Below are positions 32,127 to 43,936 of a DNA stretch of 64,000 nucleotides, piece by piece. This stretch comes from Uranotaenia lowii (Eukaryota; Arthropoda; Insecta; Diptera; Culicidae): the NCBI RefSeq assembly GCF_029784155.1, contig NC_073691.1, positions 60,959,746 through 61,023,745 on the forward strand, in the 5' to 3' direction. The position numbers were made by a program, and so were the translations under genes. Position 1 is the first letter of the stretch. Every line of letters begins with the position of its first letter. The notes beneath the pieces are model-generated. The model was not told the origin of the DNA. It saw only the letters and a list, made by a program, of their open reading frames with translations, and did not search any database.

Positions 32127-34960
32127 TCTTGCTAACACTTTCTTATTCGTTCACTTTCTTACTCTCTCACTCCTTAATTCTTCACTTCTCACTCTAATCT
32201 CTCACTGTCTTATTCTTTCACTATTTTCTTTTTCACTCTCTCACTTACTCACTCTCATACTTTCTCTCTCACTGACTTATACTATGTCATTCTGTTTCTC
32301 TCACTCTTTTACTCATTTACTCTTTCACTCTCTTACTCTCTCGTTCTCTTACTCTCATACTCTCTTACGCTCTTACGCTCTTACTCTCTTACTCTCTTAT
32401 TCTCTTTTTCTTACTCTCTTACTCACTTTTCCTCTTACTCTGTTACTTTCTTACTCTCTTACTCTTTTACTATTGTACTCTATTACCCTCTTATTCTCTT
32501 ATTTTCTTACTCTCTTATTCTCTTACTCTTTTACTCTCTTACTCTCTTACTCTCTTACCCTCTCACGCTCTTACTCTCTTACTTTCTTACTTTCTAACAC
32601 TCTCACTCACTCTTACTCTCTTACGTTCTAACTCTTTTACTCTCTTATTCCCTAACTCTCTCACTCTCTCACTTTATAACTCTCTCACTCTATTACACTC
32701 TCACTCTTTCACTCTCTTATTCATTAACTATCTTGTTCTTGCTCACACTCTCTTATTCGTTCACTTTCTTACTCTCTCACTCCTTAATCCTTCACTTCTC
32801 ACTCTCTTACTCTCACTCTTTGAATCCTTCACTTCTCACTCTAATCTCTCACACTCTTATTCTGAGATCCTTTTTTTTCACTCTCTCACTTTCTCACTCC
32901 CATACTTCTCTCTCACTGACTTATTCTATGTCATTCTGTTTCTTTCACTCTTTTACTCTATTACTCTTTTATTCTCTTACTCTCTTATTCTCTTACTCTT
33001 TCACTCTCTTACTCTTTTACTCTCTTATTCTCTTACTCTCTTACTCTCTTGCTCTCATACTCTCTTACTTTCTTACTCTCTTACTCTCTTACTCTCTTAC
33101 TCTCTTACTCTCTTACTCTCTTACTCTCTAACTCTCTTACTCCCTTACTCTCTTAATCTCTTACTCTCTTACTCTCTTACTCTCTTACTCTCTTACTCTC
33201 TTACTCTCTTACTCTCTTACTCTCTTACTTTCTTAATCTCTTACTCTCTTACTCTCTTACTCTCCTACTCTCTTACTCTCTTACTCTCTTACTCTCTTAC
33301 TCTCTTACTCTCTTACTCTCTTACTCTCTTACTCTCTTACTCTCTTACTATCTTACTCTCTGACTCTCTTACTCTCTTACTCTCTTACTCTCTTACTATC
33401 TTACTCTCTTACTCTCTTACTCTCTTACTCTCTTACTCTCTTACTCTATTACTCTCTTACTCTCTTACTCTCTTACTCTCTTACTCTCTTACTCTCTTAC
33501 TCTCTTTCTCTCTTACTCTCTTACTCTCTTACTCTCTTACTCTCTTACTCTCTAACTCTCTTACTCCCTTACTCCCTTACTCTCTTACTCTCTTACTCTC
33601 TTACTCTCTTTATCTCTTACTCTCTTACTCTCTTACTCTCTTATTCTCTTACTCTCTTACTCTCTTACTCTCTTATTCTCTTACTTTCTTATTCTCTTAT
33701 TCTCTTATTCTCTTATTCTCTTATTCTCTTACTCTCTTACTCTCTTACTCTCTCACTCTTTCACTCTCTCACTCTTTTACTCTCCAATTCTCTTACTCTC
33801 CAATTCTCTTACTGTCTCACTCTCTTACTCTCTCACTTTCTTACTCTCTCACTCTCTTACTCTCCCACTCTCTAACTCTTTCACTCTCTCACTCTCTAAT
33901 TCTCTTACTCTCTCACTATCTCACTCTCTCACTCTTCCTCTCACTCTCTCACTCTCTCACTCTCTCACTCTCTCACTCTCTCACTCTCTCACTCTTAAGC
34001 TCTTAAGCTCTTACTCTCTTATTCTCTTACTCTCTCACGTTCTTACTCTCTGACTCTCTTACTCTCTGACTCTCTTACTCTCTTACTCTCTTACTCTCTT
34101 ACTCTCTTATTCTCTTACTCTCTTACTCTCTCACTCTTTTACTCTTTTACTCTCTCACTTTTTGACTCTCTCACTCTTTTACTCTCCAATTCTCTGACTC
34201 TCTCACTTTCTTACTTTCTTACTCTCTCACTATCTTACTCTCTCACTCTCTTACTCTTTCACTCTCTCACTCTCTAATTCTCTTACTCTCTCACTATCTC
34301 ACTCTCTCACTCTTCCTCTCACTCTCTCACTCTTACTCTCTTACTCTCTTACTCTCTTATTCTCTTACTCTCTTACGTTCTTACTCTCATACTCTCTTGC
34401 TCTTTTACTCTATTACTCTTTTATTCTCTTACGCTCTTATTATCTTACTCTTTTACTCTCTTACTCTCCTACTCTCTTGCTCTCTTACTCTCTTACTCAC
34501 TTATTCTCTTACTCTCATACTCTCTTACTTTCTTACTCTCTTACTCTCTTACTCTTTTACTCTTATTCTCTTACTTTCATACTCTCTTACTTTCATACTC
34601 TCTTACTCTCTTACTCTCTAATTCACTCTTACTCTCTTACGCACTTACTCTTTGACTCTCTGACTCTCTTACTCTCTGACTCTCTTACCTTCTGACTCTC
34701 TTACTCTTTTACTCTTATACTCTCTTTCTCTTACTCTTTTACTCTCTTACTCTCTCACTCTTTGACTCTCTCACTCGTTTACGCTCCAACTCTCTTACTT
34801 TCTCACTCTCTTAATCTCTTACTCTCTTACTCTCATACTCTCTTACTCTCTCACTTTCTCACTCTTTCACTCTTTCACTCTTTCACTCTTTCACGCTCTC
34901 ACTATTTCACTCTTTCACTCTCTCACTCTCTCATTTTCTTAATTTCTTACTAGATCTTTA
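32127..34960. repeat. pyrimidine-rich satellite, CTCTTACT-type 8-mer
   Basis: About 2.8 kb is dominated by the 8-base unit CTCTTACT, with CTCTCACT and TTATTCTC variants. Long, nearly pure runs lie at 33050-33560. There is higher-order structure: a 185-base mixed block at 32127-32312 recurs at 32737-32955, and a block with CTCCAATTCTC and CTCTTCCTCTC at 33745-33960 recurs at 34128-34330. The Leu/Ser/Tyr-rich ORFs in the array are artefacts of repeat composition. The plus strand is almost free of G, so the two strands differ strongly in purine content. Confidence 0.95.
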
Positions 34961-35426
34961 TAAACTCTTTCAATTATTAATACTTTCCATTTTTTTATTC
35001 TTTCAAGATCTATATCCCTTTACAATCTCTAACTCTTTTTCTACAATGTCTCACCCTCATAATCACTTCCATATTCTCATTACTATATTTTGTAAATTTA
35101 TTCAATCTTTTATTAACTCATTTACTGTCTCAAAAACTTTCTCTATTATTCTTCTATGCTCTCAACCTTACAATAAATCAATATTCAACTCTCTCAACCC
35201 TTTACTCTAACATTGAACGGTTAGTACAAAAATTAGAATGAATTTCATTCTTTTTTTTTGGTTTTAAATCTTCAATTTTGCGCTCCTTCCTATCTTTTTA
35301 ATTTTTTCTGTATTATTTTCTTTTTGATTGCCTGTGTAATTTTTATTTCTTATTACGTATTGAATTTCTTTTCTAAATACCCTCATTCAACATTCACTTA
35401 TCTATTCTCAAATTCCTTTCCAAGTC
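34961..35426. other. AT-rich stretch, no gene seen
   Basis: Residual pyrimidine-rich sequence that grades out of the satellite; nothing else recognised. Confidence 0.5.
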
Positions 35427-36208
35427 GAGTGTCATACCCGGGAATTCCCAGGAATAAAAAAATTCGAGAATTGCCGACTCCCGGGAATTTCCGCAGCCAA
35501 TAAAAAGTGTTTAATTACTTAAAATTGTACACTATCTTAACAGGATAAATAGATCAGATGGATAAATGGTTTAGAGTTTAAAACATTTTTTCCCTAAAAA
35601 ATGGTAAACACATTGAATTTGATAAAACATGTTTTTTTCGTTCGACAACTTTGTGTAAAAGTGAAAAACGACAAAGCATTTATAATACCAAACAATTCCA
35701 ATATAGAAATGCTACGAAAAAAAAATTAATGTTATATTTTGCGACACTCATCATTTTGACAGTTACAATATCATCGACAAAGAAATGATATATTTTGAAA
35801 CAAAACGATAGTTATCTGAAAATTTACGTGATTTGATGAATAACCTGATAAATCTATCGATAGTGGAAAATCTTTCTCAATTATTCCAAATTTTTGCAGC
35901 AAATTTATCAGTCAAGTTTGTCGGTTTAAGTGTTCTTTGTTTTTTAATCTTGAGTTTTATCTTTGTTAATTGAGTTTTTGAGACATTAAAAAAGTTAGAA
36001 ATGTTTTGCAATACCTACAAATTAAAAAATACTGACCTAAAAAATACTACCTAAACATTTAAAAATATCATATAAATAAAGTTTCGAATGCAGTAGAATA
36101 TTAAAATCTACATCTTCTATACTCCCCGGGATCCCGAAAATCCCGGGAAAAGGATCGTCAGATTTCCCGATTCTCGGAAACGCTAAAATTCCCGGGAAAT
36201 GAACACTC
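35427..36208. mobile_element. hAT-like MITE with CCCGGGAATT ends
   Basis: The left end GAGTGTCATACCCGGGAATT is mirrored by the right end, which reads in reverse GAGTGTTCATTTCCCGGG then AATT. Further CCCGGG and TCCCGGGA blocks follow inside both ends (35488, 36124, 36143). No exact 8-bp duplication is visible. About 780 bp, no transposase ORF. Confidence 0.55.
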
Positions 36209-37281
36209 TACTTCCACAACTCATCATAACATTTTTTGTTCAAATTTTGAATTTTTGTTTTTTAGGTTAAAATTCGCTATTTTTCTAATTTCATTATAAT
36301 TGGAGGAGTAACTCAAGAAGCATGAGCTTTAATAAAACCAAAACTTTCATTAGATTTAACTTTTACTAACTTCCAAAGTAACTTAAGCGATTGTAATTAA
36401 TATTTTTTTAAATGCCATCCGTGGCGTTGCAGATATGACGTGATAGAAAAAACTGATTACATTTTAGGTAAAATATCTTGAGGATTTACTGAGATATTTT
36501 CGATCTCGGGGCATTTGATGCTCCAATTTAAAATGGGTTTAATTGATCCCTAACAACAGCTGCAAAACTTCAAAAAAATTACGATAACTTTCTCGTGACC
36601 GTTTTGATTAACGCTTTGTATCGGACGACTCGATTATAATCTTTTCGCAATCTTTGGCAAAAAACGAGCCATCACGACCGTCTGCTACTATCAGAGGCCA
36701 TAATAAAAAAAAAATCATAATCATTTTGTTTCAAAATTTCTTAAAAGCTTTATCGGAATTATTCTCGAACAAATTCGAACAAAACAGAAATATTCAAAGT
36801 TTTGTTATTTCAACCAAGTGTTCAAATTCTCTAAACATTTTGTAAGCATATCAAAGTTTAATATGTACACCGAAACCTATTTACGAATGGGATTCCAAAA
36901 AACAAAAAAGTTTTTTCTACGAATCGATTCGCTTATGAATTCAAATACAAAATCATTCTTCATGAAGACATATCGATGTCGACGCCACTCTGTTGATAGA
37001 AACTGATACCCGAGGATGATGTGTTCACTCGTATCAAATCTGATGAATGATATGAAGATCGACATCGGATAGCGTTGTTGTTGAGAAAATAAAATCCATC
37101 AAACAGATTAAAAGGTTTCGATTTTCTCTGATTTTTTCTTCTTTCTTGACAGGTGAAAAAGGTTCGCATTTAGCGTTCCTCGGCACATTCAGAGGTGGAA
37201 AGCGAAGAAAGATGAAAATACTAAAAAAACAATGTAGTTAAATATGTAGCTTTAAGTTCGATTTTTTCCAACTTTGAAGAC
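36209..37281. other. AT-rich stretch, no gene seen
   Basis: Short ORFs only, overlapping on both strands. Confidence 0.5.
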
Positions 37282-37284
37282 TAA

Positions 37285-37456
37285 CGGCGCGTTCGTAAAT
37301 TGATTTTTTTGGGTGATGCATCAGTCGATTGATTTGTTTGGTAGATGTCAAATCACTTTCCATATGCTTTTGCATACGTTTGTCTGGAATTTACGAACGC
37401 CCGCATCGATAAAAAAAAATCACTTCGATAGAAAAAATCAATTTACGAACACGCCG
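37285..37456. mobile_element. 172-bp MITE, TAA target duplication
   Basis: Ends CGGCGCGTTCGTAAATTG and, in reverse, CGGCGTGTTCGTAAATTG continue into ATTTTTT for a 25-bp inverted repeat with one mismatch. TAA flanks both sides (37282-37284 and 37457-37459). A 3-bp TWA duplication fits the PIF/Harbinger group. A further internal copy of TTTACGAACGC lies near 37392. Confidence 0.7.
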
Positions 37457-37459
37457 TAA

Positions 37460-38561
37460 GAATGAAAGAAGTATTCTATGAGTCTTATTTTATAACATTG
37501 AAGACACATCAACAAAAACAAGACCAGGAAAGGCACAACTTCTTTTTAATAAAAATCGAATAATTATAGGCACATAACATCTATAATTAATCACCACCAT
37601 CAAAAAGAAGTGTTAATCATAATTAAACTTTCCATGGTCCATTGTCCAAGTAAGTTTTTGTTTCTGACACTCCACCAACCAACTAGCGAAATTAACTGAA
37701 GCAGGAAGAATACTTGGGTACATGTGCGAGCTACCCTGCCCTAATGGTATGTCTATGGTTATTAGTGTTTAAAGACGGTAAATTTGACAATATTTTTCTA
37801 TTATAATTGTTTTATTCGAAAACAATTTATCTTTATAAAAATGTAAAAAAAACCTACTGAAATTCAAGAGCATCAAATCTCCCAAAATTTAGGTTGCTTC
37901 CTTTTGTTAATATCAATTTCGATAGTTGCAATGTTCTGAATCCGTGAAATAATGACGATTCATTAGCGAAAATTCCGACGGTCGCCACATAACTGTGCCA
38001 CATAGCAAAGCATTTCCCTTCCATTATGTGTGCTTAGGCTTTGACCGGTGTGGATGATGTGAAAATTTCCATACACTCTTTCGGGGGAGCAACAATCTCC
38101 ACTCTATCGCGAGTGTCCAAATGACGTTGACGGCGGACATTTATGTGTAGCTACGTGTTTATGCTAGGTTGGCACATCAGACTCGATGTACGGAGTACAT
38201 CGACGATAATGATGATGTTGTACCCGTCTGTCCATCCAAGTCGTTTTCTGGCTTCGATTGTGCGCGCCGCCGCCAAACATCGGTGTGATACGCCTCTGTA
38301 ACCTGGTGAATTTTTCCGGCTCAAGTGGTCCGAGGTATGTCGAGAAGAGAGAAAAAAATCATCCAATCCAACAAAAGCCCATCCATGTTGGTTGGCTGAC
38401 TCAGTTGGGGAAAACTTGTGCGCCATCCATTTCACATACCAGCGGCTTGGAGAGAGAGGTGCCACACACAATTTCGGAAGAAGAAGCTGGTAGAGCAGCC
38501 AGCAGCGTTGACGACCTACTCTCACTTCGTTTCTCACTTTTGTCGTGCAGTTTTTCCCGGC
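37460..38561. other. non-repetitive stretch, no gene recognised
   Basis: The part from 37900 to 38560 is GC-balanced and looks unique. It includes GCGCGCCGCCGCC near 38261 and several 100-codon ORFs on both strands without a known domain. It could be regulatory or hold an unrecognised exon. Confidence 0.4.
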
Positions 38562-38576
38562 ACAGGGTGTCCCGGG
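38562..38576. repeat. 15-bp inverted repeat, left copy
   Basis: ACAGGGTGTCCCGGG is the exact reverse complement of 43937-43951. CAGGGTGTCCC-type ends are typical of some mariner elements. There is no TA on the left side, so it is not proven to bound one insertion. Confidence 0.4.
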
Positions 38577-38644
38577 TAAAACATGCTTTCAATATTAAAT
38601 TCAACAGCAATTGCATTTTTAGTGTGTGTATATTCGTGAGTATT

Positions 38645-39830
38645 TCTATAGCCAGTGTTTGCTGAGCTTTGTTGTTACGATGTGTAATGCAGGACTGTGT
38701 TATGTAACAGACAAATAATAGCCACTGTGGGCTGAGCTTAGTTGTTACGATGTGTAATGTTGTGTAATGTGACAGACAAAAAATAGCCACTGTGGGCTGA
38801 GCTTGGTTGTTACGATGTGTAATGCTGGACAATACGTAACGCAATTGACAAATAAAAACCACTGTGGGCTGTGCTTTGTTGTAACGATGTGTAATGCTCG
38901 ACTGTGTAATGTAACAGACAAATAATAGCCACTGCGAGCTGAGATTTGTTGTTACGATGTGTAATGCTGGATTGTGTAATATAACAGACAAATAAAAACC
39001 ACTGTAGGCTGAGCTTTGTTGTAACGATATGAAATGCCGACCTTTGTTGTTACGATGTGTAATACTGGGTTGTGTAATGTAATAGACAAATAATAGCCAC
39101 CGTGGGCTGAGTTTTGTTGTTACGATGTGTAATATTGGACTGTGTAATGTAACAGACGCATAGAAGCCACTGTGGGCTGAGCTTTGTTGTTACGATGTGT
39201 AATGTAACAGACAAGTAATAGTCACTGTAGGCTAGGCATTGTTGTTACGATGCGTAATGTCGTGTTGTGTTATGTAACAGACAAATAATAGCCACCGTGG
39301 GCTAAGCTTTGTTTTTACGATGTGTAATGCTCGACTGTGTAATGAAACAGATAAACAATAGCCACTGTGGGTTGAGCTTTGTTTTGACGATGTGTAATGC
39401 TGAACTGTGTAATGTAACAGACAAATAATAGCCACTGTGGTTTGAGCTTTGTTGTTGCGATGTTTAATCCTGGATTGTGTATATAATAGACAAATAATAG
39501 TCACTGTGTTCTGAGCTTTGTTGTTACGATGTGTAATGCTGGGTTGTGTAATGCAACAGACAAATAATAGCCACTGTGGGCTGAGCTTTGTTGTTACGAT
39601 GTGTAATGAAACAGACAGACAAAAGCCACTGTGGGCTGACCTTTGTTGTTACGATGTGTAATGTTGTGTTGTGTAATGGAACAGACAAATAATAGCCACT
39701 GTGGGCTGAGCTTTTTTATTACTATGTGTAATGTTGTGTTGTGTAATGTTAAAGACAAATAATAGCCACTGTGGGCTGAACTTTGTTGTTATGAAAAGTA
39801 ATGCTGGACTGTGTAATGTGACAGACCCAT
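38645..39830. repeat. 70-bp tandem array, ~17 units
   Basis: Units contain GCTGAGCTTTGTTGTTACGA, TGTGTAATG, ACTGTGTAATGTAACAGAC and AAATAATAGCCACTGTGG. Units are mostly about 70 bp, with some shortened and 5-15% different from each other. Open minus-strand frames with repeated VTT/ITHRNNKAQ text are produced by the array and are not genes. Confidence 0.92.
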
Positions 39831-40240
39831 TAAAATGATATTAAAATTGAATATGAACTTATCGGCGAGTATGGTTGTTGAGTACACAAGCCCGAATATG
39901 ACCTACCATCCGATGGGCTCAGATAAGTTGGGTAGACACGAGACTCGCCGTGACCTGTTTCTTTACCCAACAGTCCACCTGAGACGTCTGAGCTGGATCC
40001 TATCTGCGAACTGCTCTAAGTAATACGTCGAATGGCAGTATCCATAGACGCAGTATCCATAGATGCATCTTCATACTCCGATACTTCCCGACGTTGGATA
40101 TACCGGATACACTCTACATACTTCGCATGCTGCCTACCCACAAGGTCTACTACACAGAAGATTCAATCTTAGCCTTGTAGTTAAACACGTGCGATCGGAA
40201 GCATTCTATTCGTAGTCGTCCCTTATAATAATTACTCATC
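39831..40240. other. retroposon-like 3' region, unassigned
   Basis: Non-repetitive sequence that runs into an AAAT-type tail at 40250. It may be the 3' part of a non-LTR element, but I recognise no protein in it (the ORF 39835-40023 has no domain). Confidence 0.3.
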
Positions 40241-40247
40241 CAAAGAC

Positions 40248-40277
40248 TAAGTAATAAATAAATAAATAAATAAATAA
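40248..40277. repeat. (AAAT)n tract
   Basis: About seven tandem AAAT units following ACTAAGT. Such tails mark the 3' ends of many insect non-LTR retrotransposons; a similar one ends the reverse transcriptase relic at 57.58 kb. Confidence 0.85.
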
Positions 40278-40329
40278 TCCTACCGGCATTTTATCGGAAT
40301 TACTCGACGAAGTACCACTCTTAATTTGT

Positions 40330-40800
40330 GAAAGATTGGAATATAAGATGAACTTCAGACCAAGCCTTACGAGATCCAAAGGTTTCAAGACCTTCCAGTT
40401 GAACAAAAACAACAATAGGTTAAAAAGAGCGACTGGCGTGTTTTTGTTTTGCTGCTTGAAGGATTCCAAACTTTTGTTGACGTACTGAAGGCCACCAGGC
40501 AACAGAAACCTGCAGCGTTAAAGGTCTGGACCGAGATCACCCGTAATATCCGAACTTCCCTAGTGAAGATCAACTAAAGATCAACCAATTTACGTATCGG
40601 ACACTTGTTCTACGGCATGTTGTCGAACCGTGAACACGTTCTGATTTTGGTTTCAGCAGAATTTTTAAGGGTTCATAACGAGCTCCAAGTGGCCGGTGAG
40701 TTCGCCTGATCTGAACCTTATAGACAGTTGCAGACTCAAGAGTATACTAAAGGCCGAAGTCGTTTTGATGTGTGATGGTACTTCATTAGGAATTGCATTA
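40330..40800 (+). pseudogene. decayed mariner-like transposase fragments
   Basis: Two pieces in different frames recall mariner transposases: KPYEIQRFQDLPVEQKQQ near 40360-40415, like the start of the catalytic region, and SSKWPVSSPDLNLIDS near 40683-40740, like the SPDLNPxD block that carries the third catalytic residue. The sequence between them does not show the first two catalytic aspartates, and stops and shifts are frequent. No terminal repeats could be assigned. Plus strand; long dead. Confidence 0.45.
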
Positions 40801-40953
40801 TGTTAAGCCTCGTTTTTTCTGACATTTGTGATAGAACGATGGACCCATGAATCGTCAGATCACAAAGATCATGAAGATCTACCCCGATTCCCATAGCAAC
40901 AGGCGTCCTCCACCAACACTGAAAACAATGCATGTTTGGACCCAATTTTCAGG

Positions 40954-40965
40954 CCGCTCAACCAT
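40954..40965. repeat. target-site duplication CCGCTCAACCAT, left
   Basis: An exact 12-base match to 42360-42371, which directly follows the poly(A) of the retroposon. Confidence 0.8.
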
Positions 40966-42359
40966 TCCTCGTAGCGGACCACGAAGGAAGGGGGTTAACC
41001 ACTGTCGGGGGATACCCATGGGTAAAGAGGCTTTCGATGCCGGGCGAGCCTCTCGAGTCGGAGTAGGATGTCGACACCGTCGGGAAACATCCGAGTCGTA
41101 GCGTTCAAAGTCCCGAACGTGTGCCGTGACAGGGGCGAGTCCAGGACAAGCTGCTCTCGAGCTGGCACACAAAGGGTAGAAAAATCCGCGGGCAAAAAAT
41201 CCTAGGATTGCCAGCCAAGGGGGATAAAGAAGACCGGACAACGGTCGGAGTAGACTGACCCCATCGACGGGGGGCTATCGAGTAAAGTACGTCCGACCCC
41301 ACCGTGTGAAGCTAAAAAGATAAGGAAACATCTTCTGCGTAGCGGATACCGTGGGTGAGCCGCGTTCGTGCGTGGGATGCTCCACCTTCGGGAAGTATCC
41401 GAGTTGGGCGGTTTCCAACGACAGAAGCTGCGGGGATAAACTTGTCCTTCTTCGCAGTGAAAATCGTTAGGAAATGGTTATTCCACGTTCGGGAAATACC
41501 CACGGGTAGAGTGGCTCTCGACGCTGGGTGAGCCATTTGAGTCGGAGTAGGATGACGTCTTCATCAGGAATCATCCGAGTCCTTGCGTTAAGTCCCGCAC
41601 ATGTGCCGTGACAAGCACGAGTCTAGGATAAGCTGCTCTTGATCTGGCACACGACGGGCAAGGTGGCGAACCTCGAATCCTGGAGATAAGAGGTCGGGCT
41701 TCGAGTCGTTAGAGGAGAGGTCAGGCCTCGAACCTCCAGGCGGAGAGGTTTGTGTGGTCAACCCCTAGTCTCTATGATAAGGGATCGGCACTCGAGTCGT
41801 AAGAGGAGAGATCAGGCCCCTTATCAACAAGAGGAGGTGTACTAGTGGTCACCTCGAGTCATTACGAGGAGAGGTCAGATCTCAAGTCGTTAGAGGAGAG
41901 ATTGGGCCTTGAATCGTGCAGAGGAGAGGTAAACCTCGAGTCAATGCGAGGAGGGGTCGGATCTCGAGTCGTTAGAGGAGGAGTCAGGCCTCAAATCGTG
42001 AAGAGGAGAGGTTTGTGTGGGAATCTCCTTGTTAAAGGAGAGTTCAGGCGTCGAGTCGTAAGGATGAGAGGTTTTGCTAAAAGTGGTCTCGTTAATGAGT
42101 ATTTCCTTGGAGCGCACTAGCGCGAATAGACCTCCCACTATTGAAGTATTGTGTGCTTAACAGTTCGAGGTGATAACCAGGTCTGCGGCCCCAGGTGAAG
42201 TTTAGGGAGTAGGGGGTATACACGGAGTGTATCATGAGTCTTCCCATTGTACCAATGGACAAAGAGTAGCAAACTGGAGGGACACGGTGGCTCGCCGAGC
42301 CTTGGAATACGATCCGTAAACCGGGATTTACCACCTGTGGTTACCAACTTAAAAAAAAA
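40966..42359 (+). mobile_element. poly(A) retroposon with 12-bp TSD
   Basis: The 1394-bp insert ends in nine A residues and is flanked by CCGCTCAACCAT on both sides, so it was made by target-primed reverse transcription. It is GC-rich compared with its surroundings. It contains no reverse transcriptase; all ORFs are under 125 codons and unknown. A 190-base block (40996-41180; CTCGAGTCGGAGTAGGAT and CGTGTGCCGTGACA) recurs at 41478-41660, and 41680-42070 is an irregular array of GAGTCGTTAGAGGAGAGGTC units. It could be a long SINE-like element or the untranslated end of a truncated LINE. Confidence 0.75.
41690..42075. repeat. irregular short tandem repeat in the retroposon
   Basis: CTCGAGTCGTTAGAGGAGAG-like units recur about every 28-45 bases, ten or more times, with variable linkers such as GGTCAGGCCT and TTTGTGTGG. 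Confidence 0.8.
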
Positions 42360-42469
42360 CCGCTCAACCATACAAGCAAAGGATAGGATTGATCGAACTA
42401 CCTACGTATACTCCACTACACTCCACCTATACCTCAACTGACAGCTTGGAAACCCTCTAAAGATTATTT

Positions 42470-43095
42470 GGCAATATCTCGGAAGAGCCATTGCCGTCGT
42501 CTTGCAAACATGCTCAACTTAGATTTGAGTCGATCGTTGGTCATACACCCAATTACGCTCGGTGAAATAAGGCTTGTTTCAAGAACCGTTTCGACGTCAT
42601 CCACGAAACCAATAAGACTCAGTATCGGTCAAAGTGCTTTTCCTGCTGTAACCGTCGTTTCTTGAAGTCGTCCTTTTTTTCGCTTGCCATTTACTGTAGC
42701 AATGCGGCAAGTAACATGCTACATGTTGGATCAAGTACATCGGAATCCTTTTCGGAAACTGAACTGATGGTTGAAGTCCATTTATGTATCACTACAACCT
42801 CTCTGAATGTGTCCATTAGACAAATTGACCGACTATGTAACTTTCCTGGTTTGAGCAGCAGAACTATATTCTGCTGATTCTGAGCGACCCACGGGATACG
42901 TCCTTTTTTCGATACAAATTTGCAGTGACAATCGGAACATTTCTAGAAACTTCATACTTGCGGACTTCACAGCAATATCCGGTAAACCTTCTGTACCCGG
43001 GGCCATTTTCATCAAAAGAGACTTTACGGTGCTGAGGGAACAGTTATCTGATATCTCCCTCAGCTGGGAGACCTTTGGCCTAAGGGTCATTGTCC
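42470..43095 (-). pseudogene. decayed non-LTR reverse transcriptase (R1/I-like)
   Basis: The minus strand encodes APGTEGLPDIAVKSAS and then FRLSLQICIEKRTYPV, resembling the KAPGxDGIPN-A-K block of non-LTR reverse transcriptases. After a frame shift it reads QNIVLLLKPGKL and SRSICLMDTF, resembling the KPGKP-YRPI-LLD block. Further on, QFSFRKGFRCT resembles the QxGFRxGRST block. At least two frameshifts and stops break it, and the YxDD region is not recognisable. It is a fragment of an old retrotransposon. Confidence 0.55.
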
Positions 43096-43535
43096 TCTAG
43101 ATAATCGATTTATACCTCATCCATACGAAAGAAGATCGCATAGTACTTGCATAGTGGTCGCATAGTGGTCGCATAGTGGTCGCTATAGCCTCACTAAACC
43201 CAATGGATTCTCGATTTCGGACTGTTTCATGTTATATATGATTCACGTTTCTCTGAGGACGGTTCTAGAATGTTTTCTACGTCCAGCAGATCAACATTCG
43301 ATATCATTAAGTTAACCTTACACTTTAATGTTTGTAATGGAACTACCCTTCGATCCACACGTTGAAATTTCCCGTAACAATCTCGATGCTTCGACCTGTA
43401 AGCTGCTCGACTGTCTTATTTCTCCTAGGTCTAGTGCTTTCAATATTTTGTAGCCAAATAATTCCTGATGAAGCAAGCTGAACCGCTGCCTGGGTAATCA
43501 GCTAATCTTGGTGACCTGGCAACTAGATCGCAAAT

Positions 43536-43814
43536 GTGGTACTATATCGTCGGTGTCATCAAAACGCAATAAAAACCGAGATTCGGGAACGTAAGTGGAG
43601 ATTGATCGGGCACAAGCTGCGAACGAGATCTGCAGAGAAGCACTTAGAAAAAAAGAAATTAGACGGACATCGAAGAAGGGGCAGGCCTAGAAGCTCTTGG
43701 CGGCGAAGTCTAGCCTCAGAAATAAAAACTATTGGCGAGAATTGTTACCAGAATCAAATGCAAACTCGGAATTCTGATCGTCTCTATGACAGATCTTTTA
43801 TTTTAGCAGTATGA
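43536..43814 (+). pseudogene. C-terminal fragment of a non-LTR retrotransposon ORF
   Basis: The frame reads EIRERKWRLIGHKLR and later RRRGRPRSSWRRSLASEIK. This is the Trp-Ile-Gly-His and Arg-Gly-Arg-Pro tail typical of many insect endonuclease/reverse-transcriptase proteins downstream of the polymerase domain. It is 92 codons long, with no reverse transcriptase upstream in the same frame, so it is a remnant. Orientation is opposite to the relic at 42.5-43.1 kb. Confidence 0.5.
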
Positions 43815-43936
43815 GTCGGACAATAGTCGTTAGATTCTTCAAAAAAAAGTATCTATCACTGTGTTTGTCACGAATAATAAACAAGTAACTGTTTATTTTA
43901 TAACTTACTTTTCTCATTTTTTGTAAGCCACATAGT

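Noticed and set aside
32284..34953. Leu/Ser/Tyr-rich ORFs up to 132 codons, resembling membrane proteins
   Set aside because: Produced by the CTCTTACT satellite; hydrophobicity reflects CTC, TTA and TCT codons only.
36877..37169. Overlapping ORFs on both strands of 60-70 codons
   Set aside because: Length expected by chance; no conserved motif.
38401..39504. Minus-strand ORFs of 90-196 codons with repeated THRNNKAQ
   Set aside because: Read-through of the 70-bp tandem array and its flank.
38645..39830. CRISPR-like array
   Set aside because: Units are contiguous tandem repeats of about 70 bp without unique spacers, in a eukaryotic genome with no cas genes.
40879..41302. Minus-strand ORFs up to 120 codons in the GC-rich retroposon
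   Set aside because: They cross the target-site duplication and the retroposon boundary at 40965, and they follow from the low stop density of GC-rich repeats.
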